In this document: positions 1-12,380 of the stretch, one piece after another
Position numbering within the stretch: the stretch's first letter is position 1
Layout: each line of letters opens with the position of its first letter
From: Telopea speciosissima
Taxonomy: Eukaryota; Streptophyta; Magnoliopsida; Proteales; Proteaceae
Direction of reading: 5' to 3'
Assembly: GCF_018873765.1 (NCBI RefSeq)
Contig: NC_057923.1
Span: 20,741,913-20,805,912 of the forward strand
DNA length: 64,000 nucleotides
Made by a program: the position numbers and the translations under genes
The notes under the pieces: model-generated
What the model saw: only the letters and a program-made list of their open reading frames with translations
Told to the model about the DNA's origin: nothing
Databases searched by the model: none

Positions 1-2761
1 TTGTTAAAGAAAGGCTTTATAAGACCGAGTATCTCACCTTGGGGTGCTCCAGTCTTGTTTGTGAAAAAGAAAGACGGCTCCATGCAAATGTGTATTGATT
101 ATAGAGAGCTGAACAAACTAAAAATCAAGAACAAATATACTGTACCAAGGATTGAAGATCTTTTTTATTAGCTTCAGGGTGCCCAAGTCTTTTTGAAGAT
201 AGATCTCAGATCAGGGTACCATCAGCTTCGAATTAAGGAAGCTGATGTTAGTAAGACTGCTTTCAGGACTCGATATGGGCACTATGAGTTCCTGGTTATG
301 TCATTTGGGCTTACTAATGCTCCCGTAACATTTATGGCTTTGATGAACAAAGTTTTTCATGATGTCCTAGACAAGTTTGTGATAGTCTTCATTGATGATA
401 TCTTGATCTACTCCAAGAATGAACAGGAACATGCCCAACATTTGAGGTTTGTATTGCAAAGGCTAAGAGAGAAGCAATTATGTGCAAAATTCAGCAAATG
501 TGAATTTTGGTTGCCTCAAGTTGGGTTTCTAGGCCATATTATATCAGCTAGAGGGATTGAAATGGACCTAGAGAACGTTAACGTTGTGGTAAATTGGGAG
601 AGTCCCAAAACAGTAGCAGAGATTAGAAGTTTTCTGGGATTAGCTGGGTATTACAGAAGGTTCATTGAAAACTTTTCAAAGATAGCCATGCCCATGACAC
701 AGCTTACTAAGAAGGGCGCCAAGTTTGAGTGGAATGAGGACTGTGAAAATAGTTTTCAAGAGCTGAAGAAAAGATTGGTAACAGCCCCGGTTCTTGTTCT
801 CTTTGATGGAATTGAAGGGATGGTGGTGTACACCGATGCCTCCAAGTCAGGGTTAGGATGTGTGTTGATGCAGAATGGGAAGGTTATTGCCTATGATTCT
901 CGACAGTTAAAGGACCATGAGAAGAATTACCCTACACATGACCTAGAATTGGCAGTAGTTGTGTTTGCACTAAAATTGTGGAGGCATTACCTGTATGGTG
1001 AGAAAATTATGATTTTGACAGATCACAAGAGTTTAAAGTACTTCTTCACACAGAAGGAGTTGAACATGAGGCAAAGGAGGTGGCTTGAACTCATTAATGA
1101 TTATGAGTTTGATATCTCATATCACCCAGGTAAAGCCAATATAGTGGCTGATGCACTCAGTAGGAAGTCTGTAGATTAGGATATGGGTAGATTTAAGGTT
1201 GAGAATGAAATTCTGAAGGACTTACATGCTATGGATGTGGAAATGATATTTGGTGAAACTGAAGAATTGATTTTTGTATTGATGGTGCAACCATTACTGC
1301 GAGCTCAAATAATAGCAGCACAGTCCTCTGATGAAGAATTTCAACACATTGTGAATAGTATTAGTACTGGGGCCCAGAAGAGTGCAGATTTTTCACTGAC
1401 TTCTGATGGAGTGCTTATGTTTAAAGATAGACTATGTGTACCTACGGATAGTCACTTGAAGGAGCTCATTTTATAAGAGGCTCACCGATCTCCCTATACT
1501 GTGCATCCTGGTGGTACAAAAATGTACCAAGACTTGAAACAGTTCATTTGGTGGCATGGTATGAAGAATGATGTAGCAGCCTTGTTTCCAAGTATTCTAC
1601 ATGTCAATAAGTTAAGGCTGTTAGGAATAGACCACAGGGACTTTTGCAACCCCTAGCTATACCAGAATGGAAATGGGAAATATAACCATGGATTTTGTCA
1701 CTGACCTTCCTCACACTAGGAAGGGAATGGATACAATCTGGGTAATTGTTGACAGATTAACCAAAACAGCCCACTTCATTCCTATGAAGATTACTTACTC
1801 CATGGATCAGCTGGCTAAGCTTTATGTGGATAACATTATCAGACTTCATGTGGTACCAGTGAACATTGTGTCTGACAGAGACCCCAAGTTTACTTCAAGG
1901 TTCTGGAAGAGTCTATAGAAGGCTTTAGGTACTGAGTTGAGTCACAGTTCAGCACACCACCCAGAGACAGATGGACAGTCAAAGAGGACAACCCAGACTT
2001 TGGAAGACATGCTCAGGGCTTGTGTACTAGAGATGAGTGGCAGCTGGGATGAACACCTTTCTCTGATAGAATTTGCTTCTAATAACAGCTACCATGCATC
2101 TATCGATATGACCCCATTCAAGGCATTATATGGGAAGACTTGTCGTACTCCACTATATTAGGATGAAGTTGGAGAGCGACGCATTTGGGGCCCTGAATTA
2201 ATCTAGAAGACCTGTGAGAAGGTGGATCTGATAAGAGAGAAGATCAAGACTGCACAGTCCAGACAGAAAAGCTATGCAGATAAAAGGAGACAGTACATAC
2301 AGATTAAAGTTGTGGAGAAGGCATTCTTGAAGGTGTCTCCAATCGAAGGTGTTGTGAGATTTAGGAAGAGAGGGAAGTTAAACCCCAGATACATCGGTCC
2401 ATTTGAGATTCTAAGTAGAGTTGGTCCAGTGGCTTATCAACTAGCACTGCCCCCATCTCTTGCCGGTGTGCATGATGTGTTCCATGTCTCTATGTTGAGA
2501 CAATTTATCCCTGATTCTTCATACTTGCGGCCTCAGCAACCACCTGAGCTTATTGCTGACTTAACTTATGAAGAAGTGCTAGAGGAGATTGTAGACAGAA
2601 AGGAACACAACCTGAGGAATCAAATTATCTCTTTTGTTAAAGTCAAGTGGGGTAATCACTCTGTAGCTGAAGCGTCTTGGGAAAGAGAGGACTTAATGAA
2701 AGAGAGATACCCTTATCTCTTCGATCTTCCAGGTACGTCAATTTCGAGGACGAAATTCTAA
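1..2761 (+). pseudogene. Ty3/gypsy chromovirus pol remnant (RT, RNase H, integrase, chromodomain)
   Basis: This is the 3' part of the polyprotein of a plant LTR retrotransposon; its 5' part lies outside the window. Seen in order: reverse transcriptase with the catalytic FIDD (Asp codons 394-399), RNase H with YTDAS and TDHKSL, an integrase zinc-binding region, the integrase core, and a C-terminal chromodomain (about 2565-2740) that places it among the chromoviruses (Tekay/Del type by LTR style). It is dead. In-frame stops lie at 169-171, 1177-1179, 1474-1476, 1916-1918, 2159-2161 and 2204-2206. The reading frame changes between about 1590 and 1660, where the integrase zinc-finger cysteines are lost. 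The integrase Asp residues are at 1691-1693 and 1874-1876, but the Glu expected 35 residues after the second is a Lys codon (1982-1984). The stop at 1177 falls near the RNase H end and separates it from the integrase. Confidence 0.95.
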
Positions 2762-2774
2762 TAAGGGGGTGGAG

Positions 2775-5528
2775 TGTAAAATCTACAATAAATTTAAATT
2801 TTTGGAACTTGTGTGATTCCGGTTCCAGTTCTGAGTCAATGCTTGCTTCGATGTTATGGGCTACATCGGTCGAGGTACTAGACCAACCATCTGACACACC
2901 TATGGAGATTTCGGGCAGGAGTCTTCTCAACCTGCCCTTCTAGAGTCAGAGAACCCTGGTGGGGTCCTGCATCTGAGCTACCTGTGTCAGATATGCTACC
3001 TGGAGGGGATGCGAAACCTATCCCTTAACTAACTTATTATAAGTATGAACTTATTTGTGTATTCGTATGCCGATTATATGACCAATTAGACTTTTAGGGA
3101 TATTCTGATCATTTTATCCCTGTGGGACCCACATCCCCAGAGGAGAATCCAATTCCCAATAATTACCCATACCCAGTTTACCGATGATGTCATGTGACAT
3201 CATTCTATAATTACATTAAGGTAATAAGTACAAAATTCTGGTTAAAAACAATTTTAAAAATTAATTTTAAGAGCTGTTTTTACATTAAAGGACCAAACAG
3301 CCCTTAGATAACTCAACCACTATAAATATAAACCAATTACCCTATTCATCAATCTAAGAGGTTAATAAATTAGTTATAGAAATAATTAATACTCAAATTA
3401 CCACCCTACCCCTTAGTGCTTAAGTATTATGCATATATATAAACCCCCCCTTTACTATTCTCCTTCTTCCTCTTATCTAAACATAAGAAGAATCGATCCA
3501 GCCTTGAGAGCCTTAGGGAAGCTTAGAGAAAGAAGAAGAAAAAGGGGAGAAGAAGAAGAGAGAGGTACATCATACGTTAGGGTTTTGATTCTATTGAAGC
3601 TTGAGAGTGCAATTGGAGTTCTTCCTACACAATCTAGGACTGCTGTCACACTGATATCACCATCAATTTCAGGTAGGTTCTTAAATTTCTGCTGATCTGT
3701 TCTCTTTCTTCTCTAATCCTAAGCCTTAACCCAGTCCTAACCCATGGCAGCTATTAAAACATGTAAACTAAGCTTTAAAAAATAGGAATGCTACCAACAT
3801 AAACCTAATTAAGAACAAACTAGGTTCTGTTATACCTGAAATTTCAAGGCTGTTTCTCTGCTGAATCTAATTTCAGGTTCCATGGACCAATTTATAAGCC
3901 CTAAATCATTAATTTGAGAAGTAATTAACCGAAATCCCTAATTTTAGTATTTAAATCTGAAATACAATAAATTAGTGAAATGACCCACCTTAATTATTAT
4001 TTGAAACTAGAAATTGGGACTGTGCATGTTAAGATCTGCCCATTTAAAGTAAAACCCCCAATTCTGCCCCTTGAACCGGACAACCGGTTTAGCCTGTTCA
4101 GCCATTTGCGATCAAAGTACCTTTGATGCCTTTGACTGACCTCTGGCTATGCTCTGACCTCCAAACATTGCTGATTTTCTGTTGGTAGGGACTGTTTCCA
4201 GTCTGTTCTTGCTGGTTTATCTGTTCTGCTGGGCATTTTGGAGGGTAATCGTTTATACCTTACCTACAGAGACAGATAAGGAAATTTTAACTTTAATTTT
4301 GGATTGTTTATCATTTTAATTTATTTTTGTTCTGATTGCCATGTCATACATCATCAAAATTATCCTGTTCATATAGTTTATTAGCTTTTATTTATTACAT
4401 TAGAATCTGCATATGATTTAGGTTGCATTGGCATCTTGCATTTGCATTGATATCTACTTGTTACTGATGACTATTATTGGAAAAGTATTGTTCTATTAAA
4501 TTCAATTATACATACATGTGCTATCATGCATAGATTGCACTGGGCTAGGCTGTTTTATCATAACCCAGTACTACGCCCCTTACCAACAGGGGGTAAGGTG
4601 TTGGACAACCCGTGGTACAGCCGAAGGGTATGTCGGGGTGCCATTTATTGTCCCATGTTAGCGTGTGTATCCCGCTGTGGGAACAAACAGTAGGGTTGGT
4701 CTTTGGGGGTCTATTGGGTTAGCTGCCTGGTGATATGCTTTCCTAACGGGTCTTCACCGTGGTAGAATGGTTTAGTTCAGGTGACCGACGTCTGGAGCTG
4801 CCTGGTGTCATGCTTTCCGGTTGGTCATTGGGGGTCTGTTGGGTTAGCTGCCTTGTGTCATGCTTTCCTGGCAGGTTCTCTTCGAGGTTAGCATCTACTA
4901 CAGTAGTACTTATACCCCCTGTGACTTAGTATCCATGTTAGGACATGCTACTTAAAACATTCATCATAATTGTTGTGATTTGTTTGCATGCATTCCCTTA
5001 TGGGGCTCAGTTGAGAGCTCACCCCTCGTGATCACTCTATTTTTACAGATGATGCTTCTATCGCTGCTGCTTGTGTTTTTATGGGAACTCCTTTTGTTCA
5101 GGATTCTCCTGTTGATCGCAGAACTGATACTTATGTATTGGTGGAGCACGATGCTTCGTGCTCCTGCGATGACTGCTCGTTCTCCTGATCTCCCAGATTG
5201 ATCAGGCTCTTTCCTTCCTTTTGTTTATATCACTTTTTGTAGTACTTATGTATATAACCTTTTTGGAGTTTGTGTTACATCTCTGTGAAGCAACACTGTA
5301 ACCCTGATGTAAATGGATGTTCATATATATATTTATATATATAAATACTACTGTTATCAGTAGTTACCTTTAATTACTGTCTTATTTCTTATTAAATTGC
5401 TTCTGTTGCACTTTGATTTGATTATATTGTGAATGAAACTGTAAATAGAGAATTGTATTGTAATTTTGGTTGGATGTCTGGGACATCCTGTCTCACTTGG
5501 CCCTTATTAATCGGGCCGGGGTGTGACA
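2775..5528 (+). repeat. 3' LTR of the chromovirus
   Basis: The LTR starts with TGTAAAATC directly after a purine-rich polypurine tract (2763-2774) and ends GGGTGTGACA, so it has TG..CA ends and is 2754 bp long. Candidate TATA motifs lie near 3320 and 3434. A degenerate tandem repeat of about 60 bp occurs at about 4693-4753 and 4822-4883, with a shorter related piece near 4797. The 5' LTR is outside the window, so neither the target duplication nor the insertion age can be read here. Confidence 0.85.
4693..4883 (+). repeat. imperfect tandem repeat inside the LTR
   Basis: Two similar units contain GGGGGTCT, GGGTTAGCTGCC and ATGCTTTCC in the same order, separated by a partial third unit. Such repeats within long gypsy LTRs are common; no function is claimed. 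Confidence 0.6.
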
Positions 5529-6198
5529 AAAATAATATTACGGTTGTAGAGACTCGGGAATTGATCATTGATCCAATGAATTATTATTTGTTAATGCTGG
5601 GAACCTAGGAACCATCTCTGTTTGAAATCCAATGAATAAGATAGTATTCAGGATTACTATGGATTACCCCAAATTAAATTAATCCAACCCGATATCAGCC
5701 CGATATTTTAAAAACTGTTTATAAATGGTTTTTTTTTGGCTTGAAACCCTTTACACATGTATATTGGACTTTAACTTGATCTATGGCTTCAAGTTTGGCA
5801 TCTTTCCTCTTTCACATTTTATTTAGAGAGAATTATTCAAATCTCCCAATTCTTTACTTTTCCTCCCTCCTTTATTAGATAAGATTTTTCTGCAAACTTT
5901 GGTTAGATGCATGTAGCTTTTAAAGTAAATCTTAACCTAATGCCACTATGCCCAACTATTGATATATATACATATTGTCAATATATGATGGGTTAGAGTT
6001 ATAAATTTTATATATAAATATAAACCTAGGTCAGTCTATGAATGTCAAAGAAATACAAATGACAAGTTGTCAATTTGGAAAAGGTCTATGATTTTCACCC
6101 ACCTTAAGCTTATTTTTTATCTTGAGATCATTACATCATTTTATCATTGAATTACTTGTTTTGTGCTTGTTTTCGATTGTTGATGTAGGAAAAAGACA
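5529..6198. other. AT-rich spacer, no gene seen
   Basis: This lies between the LTR end and the first recognisable MULE transposase reading frame. It may contain the 5' end of the MULE, but I see no clear terminal inverted repeat. Confidence 0.4.
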
Positions 6199-8077
6199 AT
6201 GTTTCATACAAAAGGTCAATCCACTTTTGCCGAGGCTACTGAGGATACATCAAACACTTCTAAAGTAGCTATTGTTGAACTTTATAGTGATAACGACTCA
6301 ATAGATGATGCTATTTTTGAGCATGCACCAACAAATATGGTCAGAATAGATGATATGAGGAGCAAGGAAGGACCTGCTACTTACTCACATAGAGCCCCTT
6401 TTTCTATACATGTTGACCAAGTGTTTGAAAACTTTCATGTGTTCCGACAAGCTCTAATTGATGTGTGGCAATCAATGTTGGATTTGAGTTGAAATTTGAC
6501 AAATCAGAGAAAGCACGTGTTACTGCACATTGTGCAGCTATTAGATGCAAATGGTGTATACATGCATCTAAAATCTAGCAAAAGTGAAGACACTAATTGA
6601 TTGCCACACATGTCAATGGCTTGCTCAGCCTAGTCATCGTCAAGCAGGTAGTAGATGGGTTGCTAGTGTTGTTATGCTTCGTTTACGAGAACATCCACAA
6701 TATAGGGTAAAAATGATAGTTTCTTTTATCAAACAAATGTATAATGTTGATATAAGTTATATGGTTGCTTGGAGAGCTAAAGAAAAGTGTATTTCTACCC
6801 TCCACGGATCATGGGAGGAGTCATATGTGATGATTGAAGACTACATGGCTCAAACCTTGCAAGCCAATCCAAGCAGTATAACAGTTGTATTGTGTGTTGA
6901 GCATCGATATTTTAGAGGTGTTAACTATCATATGCAGCTTGCATCAAAAGGTTCAATCGTGAATGTAGGCCTTTGTTATTTATTGATGAGACACATGCAA
7001 AGGAAAGATACAAGGGCACAATATTGAGTGCAACGACTTTAGTTGGGGATGGAAATTTTTTTCCTCTTGCCATAGCAGTAGTTGAGAATGAGTCCACTGA
7101 CACCTGGGAGTGGTTCTTCAATTTTCTTGAACGATCTGTTAGATACCATATGACAGTGGAATTACTCACTATTATTTCTGATCTTATAAAAGGGTTATCT
7201 GATTCAGTTGCAATATACTTTCCTAATGCATTCCATAGTACTGTGCATGACATTTGTGTCAGAACTTACAGAAGAAACATGGTAAGTCAATTGGGACACA
7301 GTTTTGGAAGATTGTAAAGTCACTAATTGTATCAGCTTTTGATGAAGAATTGACAAAGTTAGAGGGAATAAACCATGCTGTCGCCCAGTGGATAAAGTCA
7401 AATCACCCTGAAAATTGGGCAATATCCAAGTTCCGTGGACTAACATATGGACATATTACTTTCAACATTGTTAAATCATTAATAGTTGGATATATCAAGC
7501 TAGGTTCTTTCCATTGATACAGATGCTTGAGAACATACATCTTAAATTAATGACGAGATTCCATGATAATCACATGAAGTCCTTCCAGCTTACAGGTAAT
7601 CTCACTCCAAGTACTGCAAAATATAAGGAGAAGCAATCATCTAAGTCACGAACCATAAAACATATCCTGCTAATGCCAATTTATACGAAGTTTATATAGT
7701 AGAAGAAGTTCAATATAAGGTGGATTTGCAAAGGCGAATATGTTCATGTTAGGTTTGACATATTGTTGGGTTGCCTTTAGTCATGCTCTAATAGCTATTT
7801 ATACGGCTGGTAAAAATACTTATGATCATTATCAGAAATTCTTCGGTGTGGAATTTTATCGTCAAACTTATTTTGAGACTATTTATCCAGTATTGCCATC
7901 TATTGATATGGGGTATAAAAAAATGATGTCCTAGCACCACTAGTTCATCGTATGCCAGGATGACCCAAAAGTATAAGAAGAAAGTCCGAGGTAGTTGAGA
8001 AGAAGAGAATCATGCAACGTAGCAAATGTGGGGTAGCCGGTCACAATAAGAACGGATGTGAGAAGTTTGGGGGATAG
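6199..8077 (+). pseudogene. MuDR-type MULE transposase, decayed
   Basis: The remains of a Mutator-like transposase are spread over at least five frame changes (frames 1, 2, 1, 3, 2, 3, 2). Seen in order: the MuDR N-terminal DNA-binding region (about 6400-6570, with an ENFHVFRQAL-like start), the MULE transposase domain (about 6970-7300) with FIDETH (first Asp at 6985-6987), an SD..KGL motif and FPNAFH, a W..S.FRGL.YGH motif near 7420-7460 that normally follows the catalytic core, a SWIM-like zinc-finger remnant (about 7740-7800, WVAFSHAL), and a terminal zinc knuckle at 8012-8059 ending at a stop at 8075-8077. In the knuckle the first Cys is Arg (codon 8018-8020). The family moves Mutator-like elements by DDE chemistry. 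This copy cannot encode a full protein. Confidence 0.88.
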
Positions 8078-9078
8078 TTGACCCTTTTATTGGCAAAGTG
8101 AAAAGAAGCCCAAACTGGTAATTAGAGGATTAATTGGACAAATATTTTGTGCTTCGACACTTATTGTTTTGAATGCTATTTTATTGTAAATCCTATGAAC
8201 TGCTCATTATCCAATTCCTAATTTGGTGGTAATTTATTGTCACACTTAAATATACCTAAACAACATTTTTTTTTTCTTTCAGGTTGAGCCTCGTTTGGCT
8301 TCTTGTTTCTCAGTTTTGAAGCTTTTTAAGATGATCGGTCATGCATTGCACATACACCATGTGTTTTATGTTTCAAGTTGACCCTCTGTTGTTTCATGTT
8401 TTTTGAATAGTTTGCTATATAATCATTATAAGGTTTAATATATATATTGATTGAAAATTTAAACTCTTGGATTTAGCTAGAGTGGTACATGGTTTTTATC
8501 AAGATAACACTAGACATATGTTCAGATAATGTCAAAGCATACAGATCTATCCAGAGGCAAGAGACAATCCAACAAGTTGCATCTTTTCATTTTACTTCAT
8601 ATGGACTTCAGATTGTTGTGAAGAACTATTCATTTGTAGGTCAATGTTCCACATAGCTGAGTATGGGAATCAAAACTCAGAATTATATACCTTTTTTTTA
8701 ACCTATCTCAGTAGTACTAATTTATTGACTAACTAGTTTGAAATAGAGGGTTACGTGACACAAGGGAGTCTACAGGCATATATAAAGCTTAACAGGTTTA
8801 GGCATATGCCTTTTGGAATTTCTAATTTAGAATAAGATGAATGAACAGAAGGGTGGCTCAGCTTTAGTTTGGAAAGTTTCAATGCAAACATTTGTCACAG
8901 ACTTAAAATCAAGCTTCTTGTGGCCCCTTTGAACTTTGGCTGTTTGTTGTTAAAGAGCTTGCTACTTCAATCTTTTCTGAGCATGTTGGATAAAAAACAT
9001 AGGTTGTTCGCTTTCAAATGTGCAAAAAATACCTACAACTATGTTCTATGTTAATATCTCTCATGTCCTACTACAGTG
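8078..9078. other. AT-rich flank of the MULE, no gene seen
   Basis: No coding region, RNA gene or clear repeat boundary was recognised. It probably includes the 3' flank of the MULE. Confidence 0.4.
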
Positions 9079-9245
9079 TCAAAAAAAAAGGTCGTAACTA
9101 GTGCACAAGGCTCCCACGTTTAGTAGGATTTGGGGAAGGTCAAATGTCTGTAGCCTTACACCTATTTCCAGAGAGGCTATTTCCAGGACTTGAACCGTGC
9201 CCAAGTGTTCAGCAAGTGAGCACTTGACCAACTCGCCAAGCATGA
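9079..9245 (-). mobile_element. Au-like tRNA-derived SINE
   Basis: Read on the minus strand, it has a pol III A box (TGGCGAGTTGG, 9228-9238), a B box (GGTTCAAGTCC, 9186-9196), then the conserved Au-SINE body with AAGGCT, a cytosine-rich stretch and GGGAGCCTTGTGCAC, and a T-rich 3' end at 9079-9087. The Au family is widespread in angiosperms. SINEs are copied by LINE enzymes and encode nothing. The B box is close to consensus. Confidence 0.82.
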
Positions 9246-9414
9246 CCTTATAGAGGTTCTCTCCTACTAATAATATTAAATTTAACTCTTTCCACCTTTG
9301 TTTGAGGAAGAGGGAGAAGATATATAAGGACGTGTGGAAAGAGGAAAAGACAATGATATATCGGTATTGGTTAGGGAAGAGATTGATTTGATACTAATTT
9401 TTATAATTTCTTTA

Positions 9415-11332
9415 GAGCAAATTACATGCACCCCCTGGTGTTTGAAACAATAACAAAACACCCCCATAGTTTCACCATTTACATGTATGCCATGGATGAT
9501 TGTGTGGCTTACAAATAAGCCCTTATAGTTAAGTTTAAATCGTTAGGTGCAGTTAAACATTTGAAAATGGCTATATTACTCGAGAGAACAAAATCCTTTG
9601 TGGAGAGAACGAGCCTACGAACAAGTAGAAAGAACGAGCCATAAACCAAGAATCTGCGATTCAAATTCTCCTGATCAGTCAGTAGGCAAGCTTGATGGCA
9701 CTTGGCTTGATTTTCAAGTCTTGATTCCAGCTAAAAGCTCGAAAGCACTAAAGCAGGCTGCGGGTGGAGATAAAAGCCATAAATCATAATTTTTTACATG
9801 GACCATTTACCCTTATTAGACATAACCCATCTCCCCAAAACCAACGGTGGAGGAGATCTCTGACAGAGGAGGAGGAGGAGTGTTCCAGGGAGTTGGGGAT
9901 GGGGCGGAGATGGTGGTTTTCGCAACTCTTGCATCGTTTGGATTTGGTGGGTTGGATTTGGGTTTTGAGATGAGCACCTGTTGCCATGAATCGTTGTTTC
10001 TTGTCCTTCAGGGCATCGTGCATCGCACAAGCCACCACTCACCACACCGCATGGAGTGGATAAGAGAGAAGAGAGGAAGAGAGAGAGAGGGAGAAAGAGA
10101 GGGGGTGGGATCGTGGTGGAAGGGTTTACAACAGAGGGTGGGGGGTTATAGGGGTGAAGAGATGGGTGATAGGCAGGGGTGAGGAAATGGGTTGCAAGGG
10201 TGGAATAGGGGTTGCTCCTCACCAAACCCAACAATCCATCAAAGGACTCTCCCAGACCACCATTGACTACACACCACCTAACACCATCAAAATAATAGTT
10301 CTAGTGCCACTCCCACAGCAAACCAAACCCAACCTACCCTCTCTTAAATCGCAAAAGGAGAAAGAAAGTCGCAACATGATTACCTACGAGTCTAGAACTT
10401 AAATGTAGAATTATACAACATAACAGATTTTGATAATATTACACAGGCTTTGGAAACTCAGATGAACCTCAGAAGGAGCATGAATACAGAATAGCCACAG
10501 ACTCCTTGAAAATATTAATCTCAAACCAAGAAAAAATTAGCAAACAAAAAACTTGGGCCTATGTAGAAATGCATTATTAACAAATAACCACAAGCACTAG
10601 ACACAGCAATACCTTGGGGATGATTTGATATAGAGCAAACTAGGTGATGGGTGGTGCGATGGTGAAGAGATTAGGTGATGTAGAGGCATTGGAGAAGGAA
10701 TGTCGGCAGCGATGGGTGTGGGAATTGGGTGATGCAAAGGTAAGAGAGTAGGGTAGTTATACAGGGGCGACGAGTAGAGGGGGATGCGCAGAGGCGAGCT
10801 TACAGTGGTGATGGAACAGAGGGTAGGGTTGCAGCGATGCCGATCGGTGATGGGTGGTGTTAAGGTGTGGCCGTATTGCGATTGATTGGAGGATGGTAGC
10901 AACGTGAAGACAAGGGTTGCGATTGCGATGCCAACCGTTAATCAGATGGATTTCTGATTATTATCCTCTCTTATCTATCTTTCCTTTTCTTTTGAAACGG
11001 GTCAGATCTGAACTTCTTCTTTAACCTGCAAATAACAATTCTCTATCTTTCTTAATAGCAATCTTATGGTATGTTACTGGAGAAAAAGAAAAGTGTAGGA
11101 AGAAGAAGAAGAAGATGGGGCGGGATTGCAGAGGGGTGGGGGTAGGAGGAAGAAGAAGAAACGATTTGGGGATTTAGGTTGGAGGATGCAATAAGGGTAA
11201 AGCTATCTTTTTACTTTCAAAACTAACAGCTCATTAACACCTTGAGTCATTAGGAGGTTATACGTAAATGGTAAAATTATGGGGGGTGTTTTGTTATTAT
11301 TTCAAACACCAGGGGGTGCAGGTAATTTGGTC
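9415..11332. mobile_element. Non-autonomous MULE with 9-bp target duplication
   Basis: Inverted terminal repeats of about 75 bp begin GAGCAAATTACATGC on the left and, in reverse complement, GACCAAATTACCTGC on the right. Perfect 9-bp direct repeats ATTTCTTTA flank the element at 9406-9414 and 11333-11341. The 9-bp duplication and long inverted repeats are diagnostic of Mutator-like elements. No transposase was seen. The interior (about 9600-10950) is more GC-rich and purine- or pyrimidine-biased than its surroundings, with several short open frames that match nothing I recognise. It could be a Pack-MULE carrying host gene pieces, but that is inference. Confidence 0.9.
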
Positions 11333-11351
11333 ATTTCTTTATTATTTTTTA

Positions 11352-11460
11352 GGGATAAAGAACACCACCCGGTCAAGGGGGTGCGCCGGTATTTCATTCA
11401 CGATTGTGTCTTGGCACAGGTACAGGCCGCGTTGTGCAACCAAGTGGCGTTCCTTTTCCC
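11352..11460. mobile_element. GGGA-type foldback MITE, copy 1
   Basis: Ends are GGGATAAAGAACACC and, in reverse complement, GGGAAAAGGAACGCC. Flanking 9-mers TATTTTTTA (11343-11351) and TATCTTTTA (11461-11469) match at 8 of 9 positions. It lies 10 bp from the target duplication of the preceding MULE. It belongs to the family at 25275, 28195, 29633, 34223, 57027 and 62120. Confidence 0.75.
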
Positions 11461-12039
11461 TATCTTTTAATCCCTAAAATCTCTTGTTGCTACCTTATTG
11501 AATGTACCATCGACCCCATCCCAATACGACTGAGACCAATACTAATCCCATCCCAATACCGATCTTGCCATCGATTACTAAATCCATGATGATGGATGAG
11601 ACAAAAGAAAAAAAAAATAGATAAATTGGCATATGTCTTTAAATAAGTGCTAATGCATTTAAATATAATTCAATAAAAAAATAATAATTTAATCACATTA
11701 AAATACATAAGGGAAAGAACAACTTCGTTAGTGGGAGGAGTGTTGAAAAGCCAATGCTCTTTCTTGGTTTGGTAAAAGCAAACTTGTCAAATTTTTTTTA
11801 ACTAATTGGTTCTTTCTTGGTTCGGTAAAAATAACTTGTGAGCCACTCACTAAAAATGGATAAATAGATTAACAGGTTATGAGGTGAAAAAGAAGGGCAA
11901 TCTAGGTATTTAAAAACATGAAGGAAGAATGCAAAAGTTAAAAGCGGGGGAGTATAAAAGAAGTTTAAGATGGGGGAGATTTAGTAAATATAAGGGAGAG
12001 GGGGGAGTAATAGTAATTACCCTTATATAGCGGAAAAAT

Positions 12040-12380
12040 TTTCCCTCTCTCCCGCCCAGTTTTGATGATTTTCCTTTCTCCCGCGCTCTCAATCTCTCCA
12101 TCAGACTATCCCTCGCGCTCTCAATATCTCCATCTACTTCTTTACTTCGAAACCCCTAACCACCTACCTATCTCTCACTCTCTTGTGCTGTCAATCTACC
12201 TTTTCCATTCTCTCTACTACGAAACCCCTCGACAACCCTGCGACTCTCTCTCTTGTGCTGTCAATCTCTCTTTCCCATTCCCTCAAGCGTTTTACTGCGA
12301 AACCCTAGGCTCCACTATCGCTCTCTGCTACGAAACCCCTTGACAACCCTACAGCTCTATCTCTTTCTCCAGATTGGTGA
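12040..12380 (+). other. Pyrimidine-rich block resembling a 5' untranslated leader
   Basis: CT-rich sequence contains repeated CGAAACCC and TCTCTTGTGCTGTCAATCT modules and ends at CCAGATTG followed by GTGAGTATG, a good splice donor. It resembles the leader exon of a plant gene, but I found no coding exon that clearly belongs to it. Confidence 0.35.

Noticed and set aside
2643-2943. Frames on both strands across the polypurine tract and LTR start
   Set aside because: They overlap the chromodomain and LTR border, and match nothing.
9186-9238. Possible tRNA gene
   Set aside because: A and B boxes are present but the sequence does not fold as a complete tRNA and continues into an Au-SINE body.
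9764-10402. Cluster of overlapping frames on both strands
   Set aside because: Low-complexity, strand-biased DNA inside the MULE; no motif or splice pattern supports a protein.
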